Positions 53,855-62,594 of a stretch of 64,000 bases of DNA are shown piece by piece. Within the stretch, counting starts at the first letter, position 1. The number at the start of each line of letters is the position of its first letter. The notes under the pieces are model-generated. The model ran no database searches, was not told the DNA's origin, and worked only from the letters and a program-made list of their open reading frames with translations. Origin of the DNA: DASVUS01 sp036388675. GTDB taxonomy: Bacteria > Armatimonadota > Abditibacteriia > Abditibacteriales > Abditibacteriaceae. The stretch covers positions 62,001 to 126,000 of the forward strand of contig DASVRI010000005.1 of NCBI GenBank assembly GCA_036388675.1, in the 5' to 3' direction. The position numbers and the translations under genes were made by a program.

Positions 53855-54224
53855 CCACTCGTTTTCAGGAGGTCACTCCATCAAAGGCGCTGTCTTTGTG
53901 CTCAACTTCTCTACGTGCTCAAAATTCAGGCGCTTAGCAGCACCCCGATTTTGAAGAAAACAGGCGCTGATCTCGCCAGCGCCTCAGAGAGTATTGATAA
54001 ACGCTGCGCCCGGCGTCAAGGTCTGCCAAGGGCGTTGCACACGCCGTTTGGAGCCTCAGGGACCTAGCCTTAGCGGAGCAATCCATACATGCCGTGTTAC
54101 TGCTCAGGGATGGCATTAAGTGACACTATGAGGAATTGAGGATGAGATATAGTGCATATCCTCTCCATGAAATTTGGTGCAAATTTGATTAAACCCCGTG
54201 AGTTAGCGATCGACCGCTGAAACC

Positions 54225-54375
54225 GGAATTGATGCCCGAATCCGGCTGTGTTGATGCTTGGGCTTATTGGAACAAAGTCAAGCTGTTCTTCATCGAGCCA
54301 GGCAAACCGGTGTAAAATGCCCATATTGATTCGCTCAATGGCAAGTTAAGAAACGAGTCGAATCCTCTCCGGGTG
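54225..54375 (+). pseudogene. Remnant of an IS3-family transposase (DDE C-terminus)
   Basis: A plus-strand frame reads CVDAWAYWNKVKLFFIEPG, then KPV, a TAA stop, then NAHIDSLNGKLRNES. This is the C-terminal catalytic block of IS3-type transposases, where intact copies read KPV-Q-NAxIxSxNGKLRxE with the catalytic Glu. The stop replaces Gln. No further transposase sequence is seen upstream, so only a scar of about 50 codons remains. Confidence 0.8.
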
Positions 54376-54566
54376 GAACGTGGAGTAGTTTACAAGCTTG
54401 CGCGAAGCAAGACAGGTCATTAAAAACTGATGAAACAGCTACAATCAGTTTAGACTACATAGCGCGTTGGGCAATCAGCCGCCTCAATTGCGGGCAGATC
54501 AAACACGGGAAATCTCTACTCCTAATTGGATAGTTTCGGGGTGCAGGTCAGGCAACTCCAAAAGAA

Positions 54567-56318
54567 TTATGTCAAAAGAGTGTAGGCTTCCCTTAATCTC
54601 CTTTCATCATGATGGAACCAATCTACCACCCACTGGTTATAAGAACGTGCTGCCTCGAGTTCCCCGATTTCCCCTCGAATGATTTGAGCGATAGCATGTC
54701 CGGCCTGCATTCCCGACATCAACGCGCGGAGAACTCCGTGGGATGAGGTGGGATCGAGAACCATGGCAGCATCCCCAACAAGAAAGTAGCCAGGTCCCGC
54801 TGCAGCACGGGTAAAACGCCAGGTTACATCGGATGTTCGTACATTCCCAACAGACTTTAACCCCTGCAACTCCTCCGGCATCCAATCCGTAGTTAAAAGG
54901 CTGCCCGGAGGCTTTACCTCTGATGCCTCTTGCGAGGGCTCCTTTTCTGGAGTCCTCCCTGGTTGAGTTACCCTTGGTCGCAAAGAGCCTGTATCAGGCT
55001 TTTGGAGCCTTGGGCTTTCTCCGGTATCATGTGGAGTTCCAAAGGCATTTGTCCACTCTTCCTCCCAACTCAGAGAAGTCCAGGCATAGAGGCCAGGGTG
55101 AATACGGGCCGTCCAGACCCAACTACGTCCCTGAGCTATCAGTAAGGGGGCTGCATCCCGCGTCGGGCACTCACCCTGAGCATATCCATAGTGAGCAAGT
55201 AATCGCGGTGACCAATACTCCAGAGGAAGTCCCAACTGACGCGCTAGCCAGTGACGACCGCCCGAAGCATCAATGACAAAGCGCGCCTGCAGTTTGCCCT
55301 CTTGGAACTTGCCCCCTTGGGACTTGCCTCCTTGAGATTTGTCCCATCGAAGTCCGCCATGTCGAGCCCCGAGGTCTTGTTCCTTAAGGTCTTTTTCCTT
55401 GAGATGTTGGGCTCCAATGTGCTTGAAACCGCTGTGTCCGACCTTAATGTGTCGGGCTATTCCTCCGATGGCCTGAGCCGCCACTCCTACGACACGGTTT
55501 TCTCTTTGGGGCTTTCTAAGGTCCCGGCTTTTACCATCTAGGTTTCTACCATCCAGGTTTCTACCACATGGCTCTCTATTTTCTCCTTCTTCGCCTTCTG
55601 GTTTGTAAAACCAGCTATTATCCAAGCTATTGTCCCAACCATCTTCGATACCACTTCCTGCTGGGGCTCCTCCTGCCAAGATAGCTTCTACTGAAGTACC
55701 GTCATGGGCATCATACAGGTGCTGGGGCTTGAGCAGTGGCACTTGGGCACTGTGGGCCCACAGCACTGTAACCCCCAGTTCCTGTGCTCGTTGAAGCAGC
55801 AGAACATCGAACTCAGGACGCCAGGCCTGAATGCCCCGCCATGGGCCACTGGCATCTGCGCCAAAGGGCTCAAATCGTACTGGTGCGCCCCAGGAGACCC
55901 AGTGCCCTTCATGACGCAAAAAGTCTCTTTCTGCCACAGCCTCCCAGACTCCGAGGCGTTGGAGCAGAGGTTCCACCCCAGGATGCAAGGTTTCACCGGG
56001 CCGGTGCCGCCAGCAGGCGCTTCCCTTAGCATCCTTCTTGGATCCCACTTTAGAGGATGGCTCTGGCGAGAGTGCGCTAGGAGCAGGGCAACGCTCGATG
56101 ATGGTCACACGCAAGCCTGCCTCAGCACATAGCACAGCCGCTGCCGCTCCCGCTGGCCCACCACCGACAATGACGACATCCACTCTCGGAGAAGATGTGT
56201 CCTTGGGTCTTATGCCCTTTGACGAGGCACGCTCATGACAGGGAGGGGATGCGTCGCTTGAAAGGGAGCAGTCGATGTTAGACGGAGAGGATGGAACTTG
56301 CATAAGGAAGCTGCACAA
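54567..56318 (-). CDS. LodB-like FAD-dependent monooxygenase/maturation flavoprotein
   Basis: A 583-residue flavoprotein. VDVVIVGGGPAGAAAAVLC is the FAD Rossmann motif, RPGETLHPGVEPLLQRLGVW matches the block typical of LodB/tryptophan-halogenase-like flavoproteins, and GPGYFLVGDAAMVLDPTSSHG is the second FAD motif. LodB-type enzymes modify a tryptophan in a partner quinone-cofactor oxidase. Two unusual inserts are built of short repeats: one with LDGRNLDGK and SQGGKSQGGK words (around 55290-55580), one Pro/Glu/Ser-rich near 54930-55020. It follows the unknown 773-residue gene by 62 bases, the same order as lodA-lodB. Start could also be the ATG at 56303. Confidence 0.75.
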   Translation of the reverse strand: MCSFLMQVPSSPSNIDCSLSSDASPPCHERASSKGIRPKDTSSPRVDVVIVGGGPAGAAAAVLCAEAGLRVTIIERCPAPSALSPEPSSKVGSKKDAKGSACWRHRPGETLHPGVEPLLQRLGVWEAVAERDFLRHEGHWVSWGAPVRFEPFGADASGPWRGIQAWRPEFDVLLLQRAQELGVTVLWAHSAQVPLLKPQHLYDAHDGTSVEAILAGGAPAGSGIEDGWDNSLDNSWFYKPEGEEGENREPCGRNLDGRNLDGKSRDLRKPQRENRVVGVAAQAIGGIARHIKVGHSGFKHIGAQHLKEKDLKEQDLGARHGGLRWDKSQGGKSQGGKFQEGKLQARFVIDASGGRHWLARQLGLPLEYWSPRLLAHYGYAQGECPTRDAAPLLIAQGRSWVWTARIHPGLYAWTSLSWEEEWTNAFGTPHDTGESPRLQKPDTGSLRPRVTQPGRTPEKEPSQEASEVKPPGSLLTTDWMPEELQGLKSVGNVRTSDVTWRFTRAAAGPGYFLVGDAAMVLDPTSSHGVLRALMSGMQAGHAIAQIIRGEIGELEAARSYNQWVVDWFHHDERRLREAYTLLT

Positions 56319-56380
56319 GACACGAAATTCTGCGCCCGTGATGAATGGAGTTGTCCTTTGCCCCCTTTTGCCCCGCTAAG

Positions 56381-58702
56381 TTACAGGGGTGGCCGGGTGC
56401 TATTGCGCCAGCGCTCCTGCTTTACCAGGATGCGCCGGTGCTTGGGATCGACCATAAAGGAACGCCGTCCTCGGATAGGCATTCTTTTCTTTTGTGGATT
56501 GCCTGGCACCGATTCCACAGCCGCTTTGCGAATCATTTCAAAGCGATAGACCGGCCCGCGCAAAAGCACCCCCGCCTGCACGTTAGCCTCTTGCAGTTCA
56601 GGATCGCCAGCACTCAGGGCGCGGAAGGAAAAAACGGTCCACTGGCCTCTTTGGCCGCCTAGTTCACGGTTGACCAGAGCCATTGAGAGAACACGATCTT
56701 TGTACTCTTCGATTCCGGTTTTGCCAATAATTGCCAACGTAAACAGACCATCCAGGGCATTCTGCACATAGTCCGTGTGGGCAAAGCTGAGATACTCTGC
56801 GAAGGCTTCTCCCCCTTGTTGAACGATACGAGGTCCGGGAACGCCGTCCCAGGGAAGGCTGCCGATCTGTCCCACTTCTTCATCCGTGAGCGGCGCCACA
56901 GTGTTGTTGCCCGTAGGCTCCATGGTCCGTGTGACATCGGGAGCCACAGCAGGCCAAAATGTACTGAGTGCCGCGCACAATTTAGCGTCTTCGGGAAAAG
57001 GACTTCCCAACCCGTAACTGGCTAAGTGGGGCACGTTCCCAGCAGCATTTTCCCATACATCCAAGCTGACATCCCAGCCCGGTGCAAATATGCCGGCCGC
57101 ATCGTCTGGCAGGTGTGAGTGGCGCAAGGGATCAGAAGGCACCGCTTCGGTTCTCTTCACATCTTCTTCCCCAAAAAGAGAAACAATCGCCGTAATGGTA
57201 TTATCCGCAGAGGTAAAATCGCATCCGGGTAGCTGCAAATTCGGCGCGAAGCGGATATCGGAGAGCGTCCGGGGTGGGCGGAACCAGAGTCCTGCTTTTA
57301 ATTCCTCCGGGATTTCTTCGCCTTCAGTCCATTCGGTCAGTTCCCGCTGGTCACACGTGGGAAAGTAATCAGGAGCTGTCACCAGGGAATAGGCGTTGCG
57401 GGGCTCTCCGAGCAGGGCACTCACCTGAGGGCAAGAGACATCGATCCAACCATCACCAGAAAAGTCGATGAAGTGCTGGGCTTTATAATTGCCAGCTCGC
57501 ACCAACGCCTCCAATTGATCCGAAGTCAGGTCCAGATCATTGAGATTTGTGACCGAGCCATCCGCTTCAATGCGATGCCGCGCATGCACGTATTCGGGAG
57601 CCGGAAGCGTATAAAGCCCTTCGAAGTCCACACCTTGTAAAGAGAAACTCGATGAAAAGCTCGTTAGTCCTTGGTCACGCTCAAAAGGTGGCACGTTATA
57701 CCCTAGCGGTTGGTCGTTTCGGGTGGCCGGTTGAATCAGCGGGTTATGGGGCTGTGGAACCAAGAGGCCTGTGCCATCTTCTCTCTGGGTCGAGAAAGCG
57801 GCAATGCCCTGGGTAAAGCGAAAGGGCGCTTCATCCAGTTCCTCTTCGTGCACCCCAGTGTCGAAAGGGGCACCATTTCCCGCTCTTTTTCGGAGCTCCA
57901 GGTGGATGCGCCGCAACTTTTCGTTGAAGTGGTGCGCCCCGAGTTCTACGGAGAGACCATCTCCTTCACCAAAATCACGCAGACACTCGGCCCCGGAAAA
58001 GAGTTTGTGCAGCGGCAGCCAGAACTGTCGATTCTCGTCCCCGATACCATCATCTTCGCTGGTACGGTGACGCATGGGGCAAAAGGTTGCGGCGTTGCCC
58101 GGCTGGAGCACTGCAATGTAAGCGGCATAATGCGCAGGCAATACGCGCAGATCAAAAACATCCTCTTCCACAAATGGCACAAAGCCTCGCAATGCGCCAT
58201 CGTACAAGGGCGGTGCCGTTCCGACCCGCGCGATACCCGTGCGGGCAAACACCATATCCGCATGTTTGCGGTGGCATGTCTGAGAAGCCGGGCGATATTC
58301 CGTTGCAAAGACCACAATGCCAAGTTCCTTGCCCTGCGCTTTGGTGGCCAGTTCATCGAGCGAAGGTGGACGAACTCCATAGACGTAATTCTCGACGACT
58401 TCCAACTGGCGCAAGGTCGCAAAGCGCGTGATACGGCGCCCAAGAGAAGCGAGGAGGACATTGGAAGAGGCCAGGGCATGAAAGAGCAAACTCCGCGCAG
58501 GATGCCCTGGCTCAATCCCCCGCACGCCTTCCATCGCAAAGTCTTCGAAACCTGCAATATGACGCTTAACTTCCAAAGGCTTCGCCAACTCCGCCTCTAA
58601 ATTCGCGGCCTTGATATTCAAGCCATGTCGCCCTAGAAGCTCGGCCCATCCCTGCTCTGCCAAATCCTGACAGATGTCGTGAATTTCATCGATCAATGCC
58701 AA
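56381..58702 (-). CDS. Unrecognised 773-residue protein, possible quinone-cofactor oxidase relative
   Basis: A soluble 773-residue protein with no signal peptide. I do not recognise a family. Seen: ARTGIARVGTAP at about 155-167, which recalls the IGIARVG motif of LodA/GoxA oxidases; a GIFAPGWDVSLDVW stretch (about 550); and LCAALSTFWPAVAPD (Cys576 and Trp583), similar in spacing of words to the closing block of that family. N-terminal 100 residues resemble helical bundles (FHALASSNVLLASLGRRI). Gene order with a LodB-like flavoprotein supports the idea, but the body does not align with LodA in my reading. Alternative: an unrelated peroxidase/lipoxygenase-like protein. Confidence 0.6.
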   Translation of the reverse strand: MALIDEIHDICQDLAEQGWAELLGRHGLNIKAANLEAELAKPLEVKRHIAGFEDFAMEGVRGIEPGHPARSLLFHALASSNVLLASLGRRITRFATLRQLEVVENYVYGVRPPSLDELATKAQGKELGIVVFATEYRPASQTCHRKHADMVFARTGIARVGTAPPLYDGALRGFVPFVEEDVFDLRVLPAHYAAYIAVLQPGNAATFCPMRHRTSEDDGIGDENRQFWLPLHKLFSGAECLRDFGEGDGLSVELGAHHFNEKLRRIHLELRKRAGNGAPFDTGVHEEELDEAPFRFTQGIAAFSTQREDGTGLLVPQPHNPLIQPATRNDQPLGYNVPPFERDQGLTSFSSSFSLQGVDFEGLYTLPAPEYVHARHRIEADGSVTNLNDLDLTSDQLEALVRAGNYKAQHFIDFSGDGWIDVSCPQVSALLGEPRNAYSLVTAPDYFPTCDQRELTEWTEGEEIPEELKAGLWFRPPRTLSDIRFAPNLQLPGCDFTSADNTITAIVSLFGEEDVKRTEAVPSDPLRHSHLPDDAAGIFAPGWDVSLDVWENAAGNVPHLASYGLGSPFPEDAKLCAALSTFWPAVAPDVTRTMEPTGNNTVAPLTDEEVGQIGSLPWDGVPGPRIVQQGGEAFAEYLSFAHTDYVQNALDGLFTLAIIGKTGIEEYKDRVLSMALVNRELGGQRGQWTVFSFRALSAGDPELQEANVQAGVLLRGPVYRFEMIRKAAVESVPGNPQKKRMPIRGRRSFMVDPKHRRILVKQERWRNSTRPPL

Positions 58703-59059
58703 AATACACCCTCCTGTTGCCCACCCCTTTAATTGATCAAAGAGTTGATCGCCTAAGGGCTTGATTCCTTATCCTTCCAGTTCAACCCCTCGTATCAAGA
58801 CCTTGTCCGTATCAAGACCTCATATCGTATCGATCTCTCACATATTCTCGGACCACACGGGAGCAGCCCAAGGCCATGTCCTCCGGCACATCGTCTTCTC
58901 CCACATTCGGGGAAAGCTGCACGATCTTAAAGAAAAAGTACTGGGGGATACTTGAGAACGTGACGCTGTTAATGGTTCCCGCAACGCTTCCCCCACTCGT
59001 GCTCCCTGAGGAGATAGGCGTGACTGCGCAATTGCCAATAACATGGGAAAGCTGGCCAT
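58703..59059. other. Intergenic region upstream of the 773-residue gene
   Basis: About 360 bases. CGTATCAAGACCT occurs twice (near 58793 and 58808). A minus-strand frame without a start codon reads LSHVIGNCAVTPISSGSTSG, then SVTFSSIPQYFFFKIVQLSP, which has protein-like composition and may be the end of a decayed gene; I cannot name it. Confidence 0.35.
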
Positions 59060-59376
59060 CTTAGTACAGATGAGCAACCCGGGTAAGCCACTTGGCCTTG
59101 CCGGTGCAAAATAAGGGCTTTTAACACACATACATTTTGCAATTCAGGAACATCTCCAAGATGTTGAGCCAGCAGGTGCCGCGCGCTCCAGCGCCGGTCC
59201 GAGAGAGCGGCCCATGAAATGTAGTCGTGTGCAGTACTCCAAGGATGGGGTCAGTACCTGCACACGTTCACCAGGCCATTGTTCGCCCTCGTGTTGATTT
59301 GCCCACCCGACCAATCGCATTTGTCAGCGAGATCGACAACGGGCTTAATCACCCATCCGGGGATATTCTTGAACAT
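59060..59376 (-). pseudogene. Broken animal-type heme peroxidase (N-terminal remnant)
   Basis: A strong ribosome site (GGGAGG) precedes an ATG at 59376 that opens MFKNIPGWVIKPVVDLADK and reaches NVCRY, then a TGA at 59251-59253. Past the stop the same frame continues PHPWSTAHDYISWAALSD, then RRWSARHLLAQHLGDVPEL, which is the N-terminal signature of animal-type heme peroxidases (RPHPxSTxxDYxSWxSLTDRxWSxRHLP). It stays open to about 59060 and then loses similarity; the catalytic domain is missing. The TGA takes the place expected for the Arg before PHP. So this is a truncated, nonsense-mutated gene, part of the oxidative cluster. Confidence 0.75.
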
Positions 59377-59488
59377 GATCTGCTGCCTCCCTGAGCAACT
59401 TGTGTTACCTGTCGCTTGGTCTTTGACAGGCTCCCTCCGCGCGTGCAAACACGGAGATTAAATTGCATTCTGATCCCACATGCATTCT

Positions 59489-62227
59489 TCAGGCATTGAA
59501 CAGGCGGACACACAATGTATAGTCCACATCCGTCTGTTTGAGTGGGCCAGTAACGGTCACTTGCCGCGCATCGGTCAAATTCATGGAAGCGGCAACAAGG
59601 CGCTCGTAAGCCCGCTCTTCATCCTCTTCAGGCGACTGGGGAGCCCCGGCAGCACGGTTCAGTTGAATTTTATCGTTCGCTAAAAGAGGAGCTAACTGAA
59701 CTGGTGGCCTGTGATCAGTGCCCGTGAGGAAAAAACGTCCATCCCTCTCTTCAATCCCCCCCTGTAAAGTGACCTCGACACCGCGCATTTGATACGTCCC
59801 GTTAACCATTTCACGGAACTGCTTATCCCACGCATCCAGCGCCGGCAATCGTCCATCCTCCAAAAACACTTCGGCTGTTGAATCATCGGTGTTTGGAACG
59901 GGATCGACTAACTCCACGCCCTTGAGCCGGCGCAAAGCGCTGTATGCACCACCCCAACAGGCACCAATACCATACGGGCATGTGCCGGTGATGCCGATGA
60001 CAACAGGTGTCGTTTTGGTCGCCCCATAGATTTGTTCGGCTTCTTGATGGTAAAGTGGCAGGTCGCCTTCAGGCGGCAGGTCGCCTTCACTCACTGAACC
60101 CGCCTGGGACAAGCTCAACGATGCCTGTGCAGGTACCCCACCTACCCCCGCATCCGCGAGCGATTTGGCGAAGGCAGCATTCACGAGAGGTTCAGCAGCG
60201 AGCCCAGCGATAGCAGTATCAATTGTAGCGATGTTAGGTAAGGATGCGGGGGATGTAACAGCTTTAATCTGAATGACTTTGGCGACAGAAGGCACCCCGG
60301 CATCGCTCAGGATGAATAGCATGTAGTGCCCCGGAGGGCAAGTATTGGGCGAACTCGGGGCGGTTACAGTCAATGATGCGGTGCCGACCTGAAAGCGCAG
60401 AAAGTTGATGCGCTGATTCTCGTCGAACGAGTGAGTCACCGAAGGCAGTCGGACCCAGCTCACTTTTTTGATTGCACCAGGTTGAGCCACAGCCACTTCA
60501 AAGTTCTCCGCATAGGCGACTTCTGTGGGAGCCGAGACAATCTTGGGGCGCGCTCCCTTGAATAGATAGGGAGGAGAGAAAATCTGGGCTTCGCGGTGGC
60601 TGTCCTCGGGATCGTTCGGTGTATCAACACCGTCCATCGGGCGGTACTCACCGCCGCCGGCACTTAACACGGTTGCGTCCGGTAAAAGCACCACTGTCGC
60701 ATGGTAGCAGCGGTCCACCTGTTCAGCCGCCAGTTCCGTCCAGGCTCCCGTGGCCGGATCCCACAACTCGGCGACATGAACAGGTTGGCCTGCCCTCAGA
60801 TCATTGAACCCCCGGTTGGGGCCGCCGCCGCCGCGTGTGCCGCCAGTCACCAGCACCGTACCATCCGGCAAAAGGGTGGCGTTGTGCTGACGACGTGGAA
60901 AGTGCATGGGACTGGTTTTGCGCCACTGGAGTGGAGGCTGGCTGAGGTCAATAATCTCAGCTTCAGCAGTAGGCTCCCGCGAGGGGTCATCGTTGCCGCC
61001 GCCGATGTAGAGGACCTTGTCCACGTCATACATCACAGATGGACAATAATCACGATTGCGCATGATGCGAAGACCAACCAATGTCCAGCGGCCAGGTTCT
61101 GTGGTCTTCAATAAAAAGGTCTCGGCATTCGTGCCGGACATAAAGACCTGGCCATTGGAAACCACATGCATACGCGGATAGAGAGGCAAACCAATGAAGG
61201 TCAGGGGCCTGCCGGACGTGTTGCGAATCGTGCTCCAAGTACCGGTTTTGCTGTCCAGCACGTGCACAAGATCAACGACAACAAACTGTTTGCCTGGTGG
61301 CTGAGTGGGGTCGATGTAGCTCCCGGAAAGCACAAGTATGTTGCCGTCGGGTAAAGCCGTGGCCGTGGGGTACCACCGGCGCACCTGTGCACCCGTGGGA
61401 GTGGTCATTGGGGGCAGGGCTGTCCACGTATCATTGATACAATCGTAAAGCGTCGCCTGGCTCAATCCGTCGCCGTCTTTCCAGTGCCCACCGACCACCA
61501 AAAGGCGTCCGTCCGGGAGAAAGGCGTGTCCTGCACAAAACAAGTTGATCCGTGTGCCGTCCGCCAGGGTGGGCTGCGGCGTATTCGTCACTTCACCGGT
61601 GAGCGGATTCCAGAGAAAAGGCGTGCATTCGTGGACATCGAGCGACTGCTGCGGCTTGTCCCGCCTGCCCCACAGCAGAACCCGGCCATTGGGCAGCACA
61701 TGAGTATGGATCGCCACGTTGGGAAGCTCAAAGACCGGCCTCCACTGCCCTCTCACGGCGCTGCTCTCAAGAGTGAAGGTGAACGGCGCGTTCTGCGCCG
61801 CAGCTTCGTCATCCACCGGGGTCGACGTATTGCCATTGCCGTTGGCATTTCCATTGCCGTTGGCATGCACGAAGGTGGTGTCGTGATCATCATACGCAAT
61901 GCGGAGATAATATTGCACCACATCGCCAGCCTGGAAAGCGTTTGTAGTATTTGCAGAAATGATCGCCGCAAAATACTTGTCATTACCAGCGGCGCTGCGA
62001 AATTTCAGCGGCACTTCGGTCCAGTTTCCGTCAGCGGCCCGCTTGAAGAAGAGGCTGCTGCCATCCTGCAACTGGTTTCCAGGGTTGCCCGCACCCTGAA
62101 ACTGATTGCCGCTAAAGATGGTGACATCCATGCCCGGCACAAGTGCTCCGACGGGGTCACGCATGCCGGATCGTCCGCGCGGTTGCGGGCTATCGGGAAT
62201 GTGCCAGGCGTTGCCAAGGTTTGGCAT
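59489..62227 (-). CDS. Copper radical oxidase (galactose/glyoxal oxidase-like) with C-terminal extension
   Basis: A protein of 912 residues. An N-terminal beta domain (1-160, with a NGNGNANGNGN linker) leads to a seven-bladed kelch propeller. The copper/radical residues are in place: Cys231 (NLFCAGHAFLPDG) and Tyr286 (RRWYPTATALPDG) for the thioether cofactor, Tyr508-His509 (DRCYHATVVLLPD) and His634 (PPGHYMLFIL). The DUF1929 domain ends near 660. Such enzymes oxidise alcohols or aldehydes and make H2O2. The final 250 residues are extra; TGTCPYGIGACWGGAYSAL (about 745-765) with CxxxxxxC and GVELV recalls a metal-binding ferredoxin-like fold. No Sec or Tat signal is seen. It precedes the broken heme peroxidase. 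Confidence 0.88.
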   Translation of the reverse strand: MPNLGNAWHIPDSPQPRGRSGMRDPVGALVPGMDVTIFSGNQFQGAGNPGNQLQDGSSLFFKRAADGNWTEVPLKFRSAAGNDKYFAAIISANTTNAFQAGDVVQYYLRIAYDDHDTTFVHANGNGNANGNGNTSTPVDDEAAAQNAPFTFTLESSAVRGQWRPVFELPNVAIHTHVLPNGRVLLWGRRDKPQQSLDVHECTPFLWNPLTGEVTNTPQPTLADGTRINLFCAGHAFLPDGRLLVVGGHWKDGDGLSQATLYDCINDTWTALPPMTTPTGAQVRRWYPTATALPDGNILVLSGSYIDPTQPPGKQFVVVDLVHVLDSKTGTWSTIRNTSGRPLTFIGLPLYPRMHVVSNGQVFMSGTNAETFLLKTTEPGRWTLVGLRIMRNRDYCPSVMYDVDKVLYIGGGNDDPSREPTAEAEIIDLSQPPLQWRKTSPMHFPRRQHNATLLPDGTVLVTGGTRGGGGPNRGFNDLRAGQPVHVAELWDPATGAWTELAAEQVDRCYHATVVLLPDATVLSAGGGEYRPMDGVDTPNDPEDSHREAQIFSPPYLFKGARPKIVSAPTEVAYAENFEVAVAQPGAIKKVSWVRLPSVTHSFDENQRINFLRFQVGTASLTVTAPSSPNTCPPGHYMLFILSDAGVPSVAKVIQIKAVTSPASLPNIATIDTAIAGLAAEPLVNAAFAKSLADAGVGGVPAQASLSLSQAGSVSEGDLPPEGDLPLYHQEAEQIYGATKTTPVVIGITGTCPYGIGACWGGAYSALRRLKGVELVDPVPNTDDSTAEVFLEDGRLPALDAWDKQFREMVNGTYQMRGVEVTLQGGIEERDGRFFLTGTDHRPPVQLAPLLANDKIQLNRAAGAPQSPEEDEERAYERLVAASMNLTDARQVTVTGPLKQTDVDYTLCVRLFNA

Positions 62228-62383
62228 CCCTACTCCTCTCTTTCAAACAGAGTAACCGTTCGACCGCCTCTACTAATCAGCCCGAGGGCCTATTAGTGAT
62301 AGCTTGAGTTCAGAAAGATGCCGTCAGCAGACCTAAACCCTGCTCTGATTGTTGGCTCTCCTTGTAGAGCCAGATTGGCTAGT

Positions 62384-62417
62384 GCGCTGTATTCACCAGT
62401 GCGCTGTATTCACCAGT
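62384..62417. repeat. 17-base tandem direct repeat
   Basis: GCGCTGTATTCACCAGT at 62384-62400 is repeated exactly at 62401-62417 in the gap between the oxidase and the peroxidase genes. Confidence 0.9.
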
Positions 62418-62498
62418 GCCTGGGGCATGCTCCTTTCGAGTCAAAGCCAGCGGCACACCAAAAGTCGGGTCAGTATCAAAAGACAGGTAATCATCGAA

Positions 62499-62546
62499 GG
62501 CACATTGCCCCAGAGGTTTCTACGTGTGCCTCTAGGGCAGTGTGCC
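62499..62546 (-). terminator. Hairpin downstream of the DyP peroxidase gene
   Basis: Arms of 18 bases (62499-62516 and 62529-62546) pair with two mismatches around a 12-base loop, 48 bases past the peroxidase stop. No T-run, so it may attenuate rather than end transcription into the oxidase gene. Confidence 0.6.
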
Positions 62547-62594
62547 TCCGTGGGTGTTTTTCTTGGCGCTGACTCTGGGCTCTGCTGAACGCAC

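Noticed and set aside
53809..53879. A complete 71-base tRNA-Ala gene on the minus strand
   Set aside because: The first seven bases could pair partly with the acceptor strand, but no D-stem forms and the anticodon stem has a mismatch at its base; only the 3' half is convincing.
53705..54067. Plus-strand 120-codon open frame
   Set aside because: Overlaps the tRNA fragment and a hairpin, has no ribosome site and no protein-like composition.
58838..59131. Minus-strand 97-codon open frame
   Set aside because: It is out of frame with the peroxidase remnant that clearly occupies its right end, and has poor composition.
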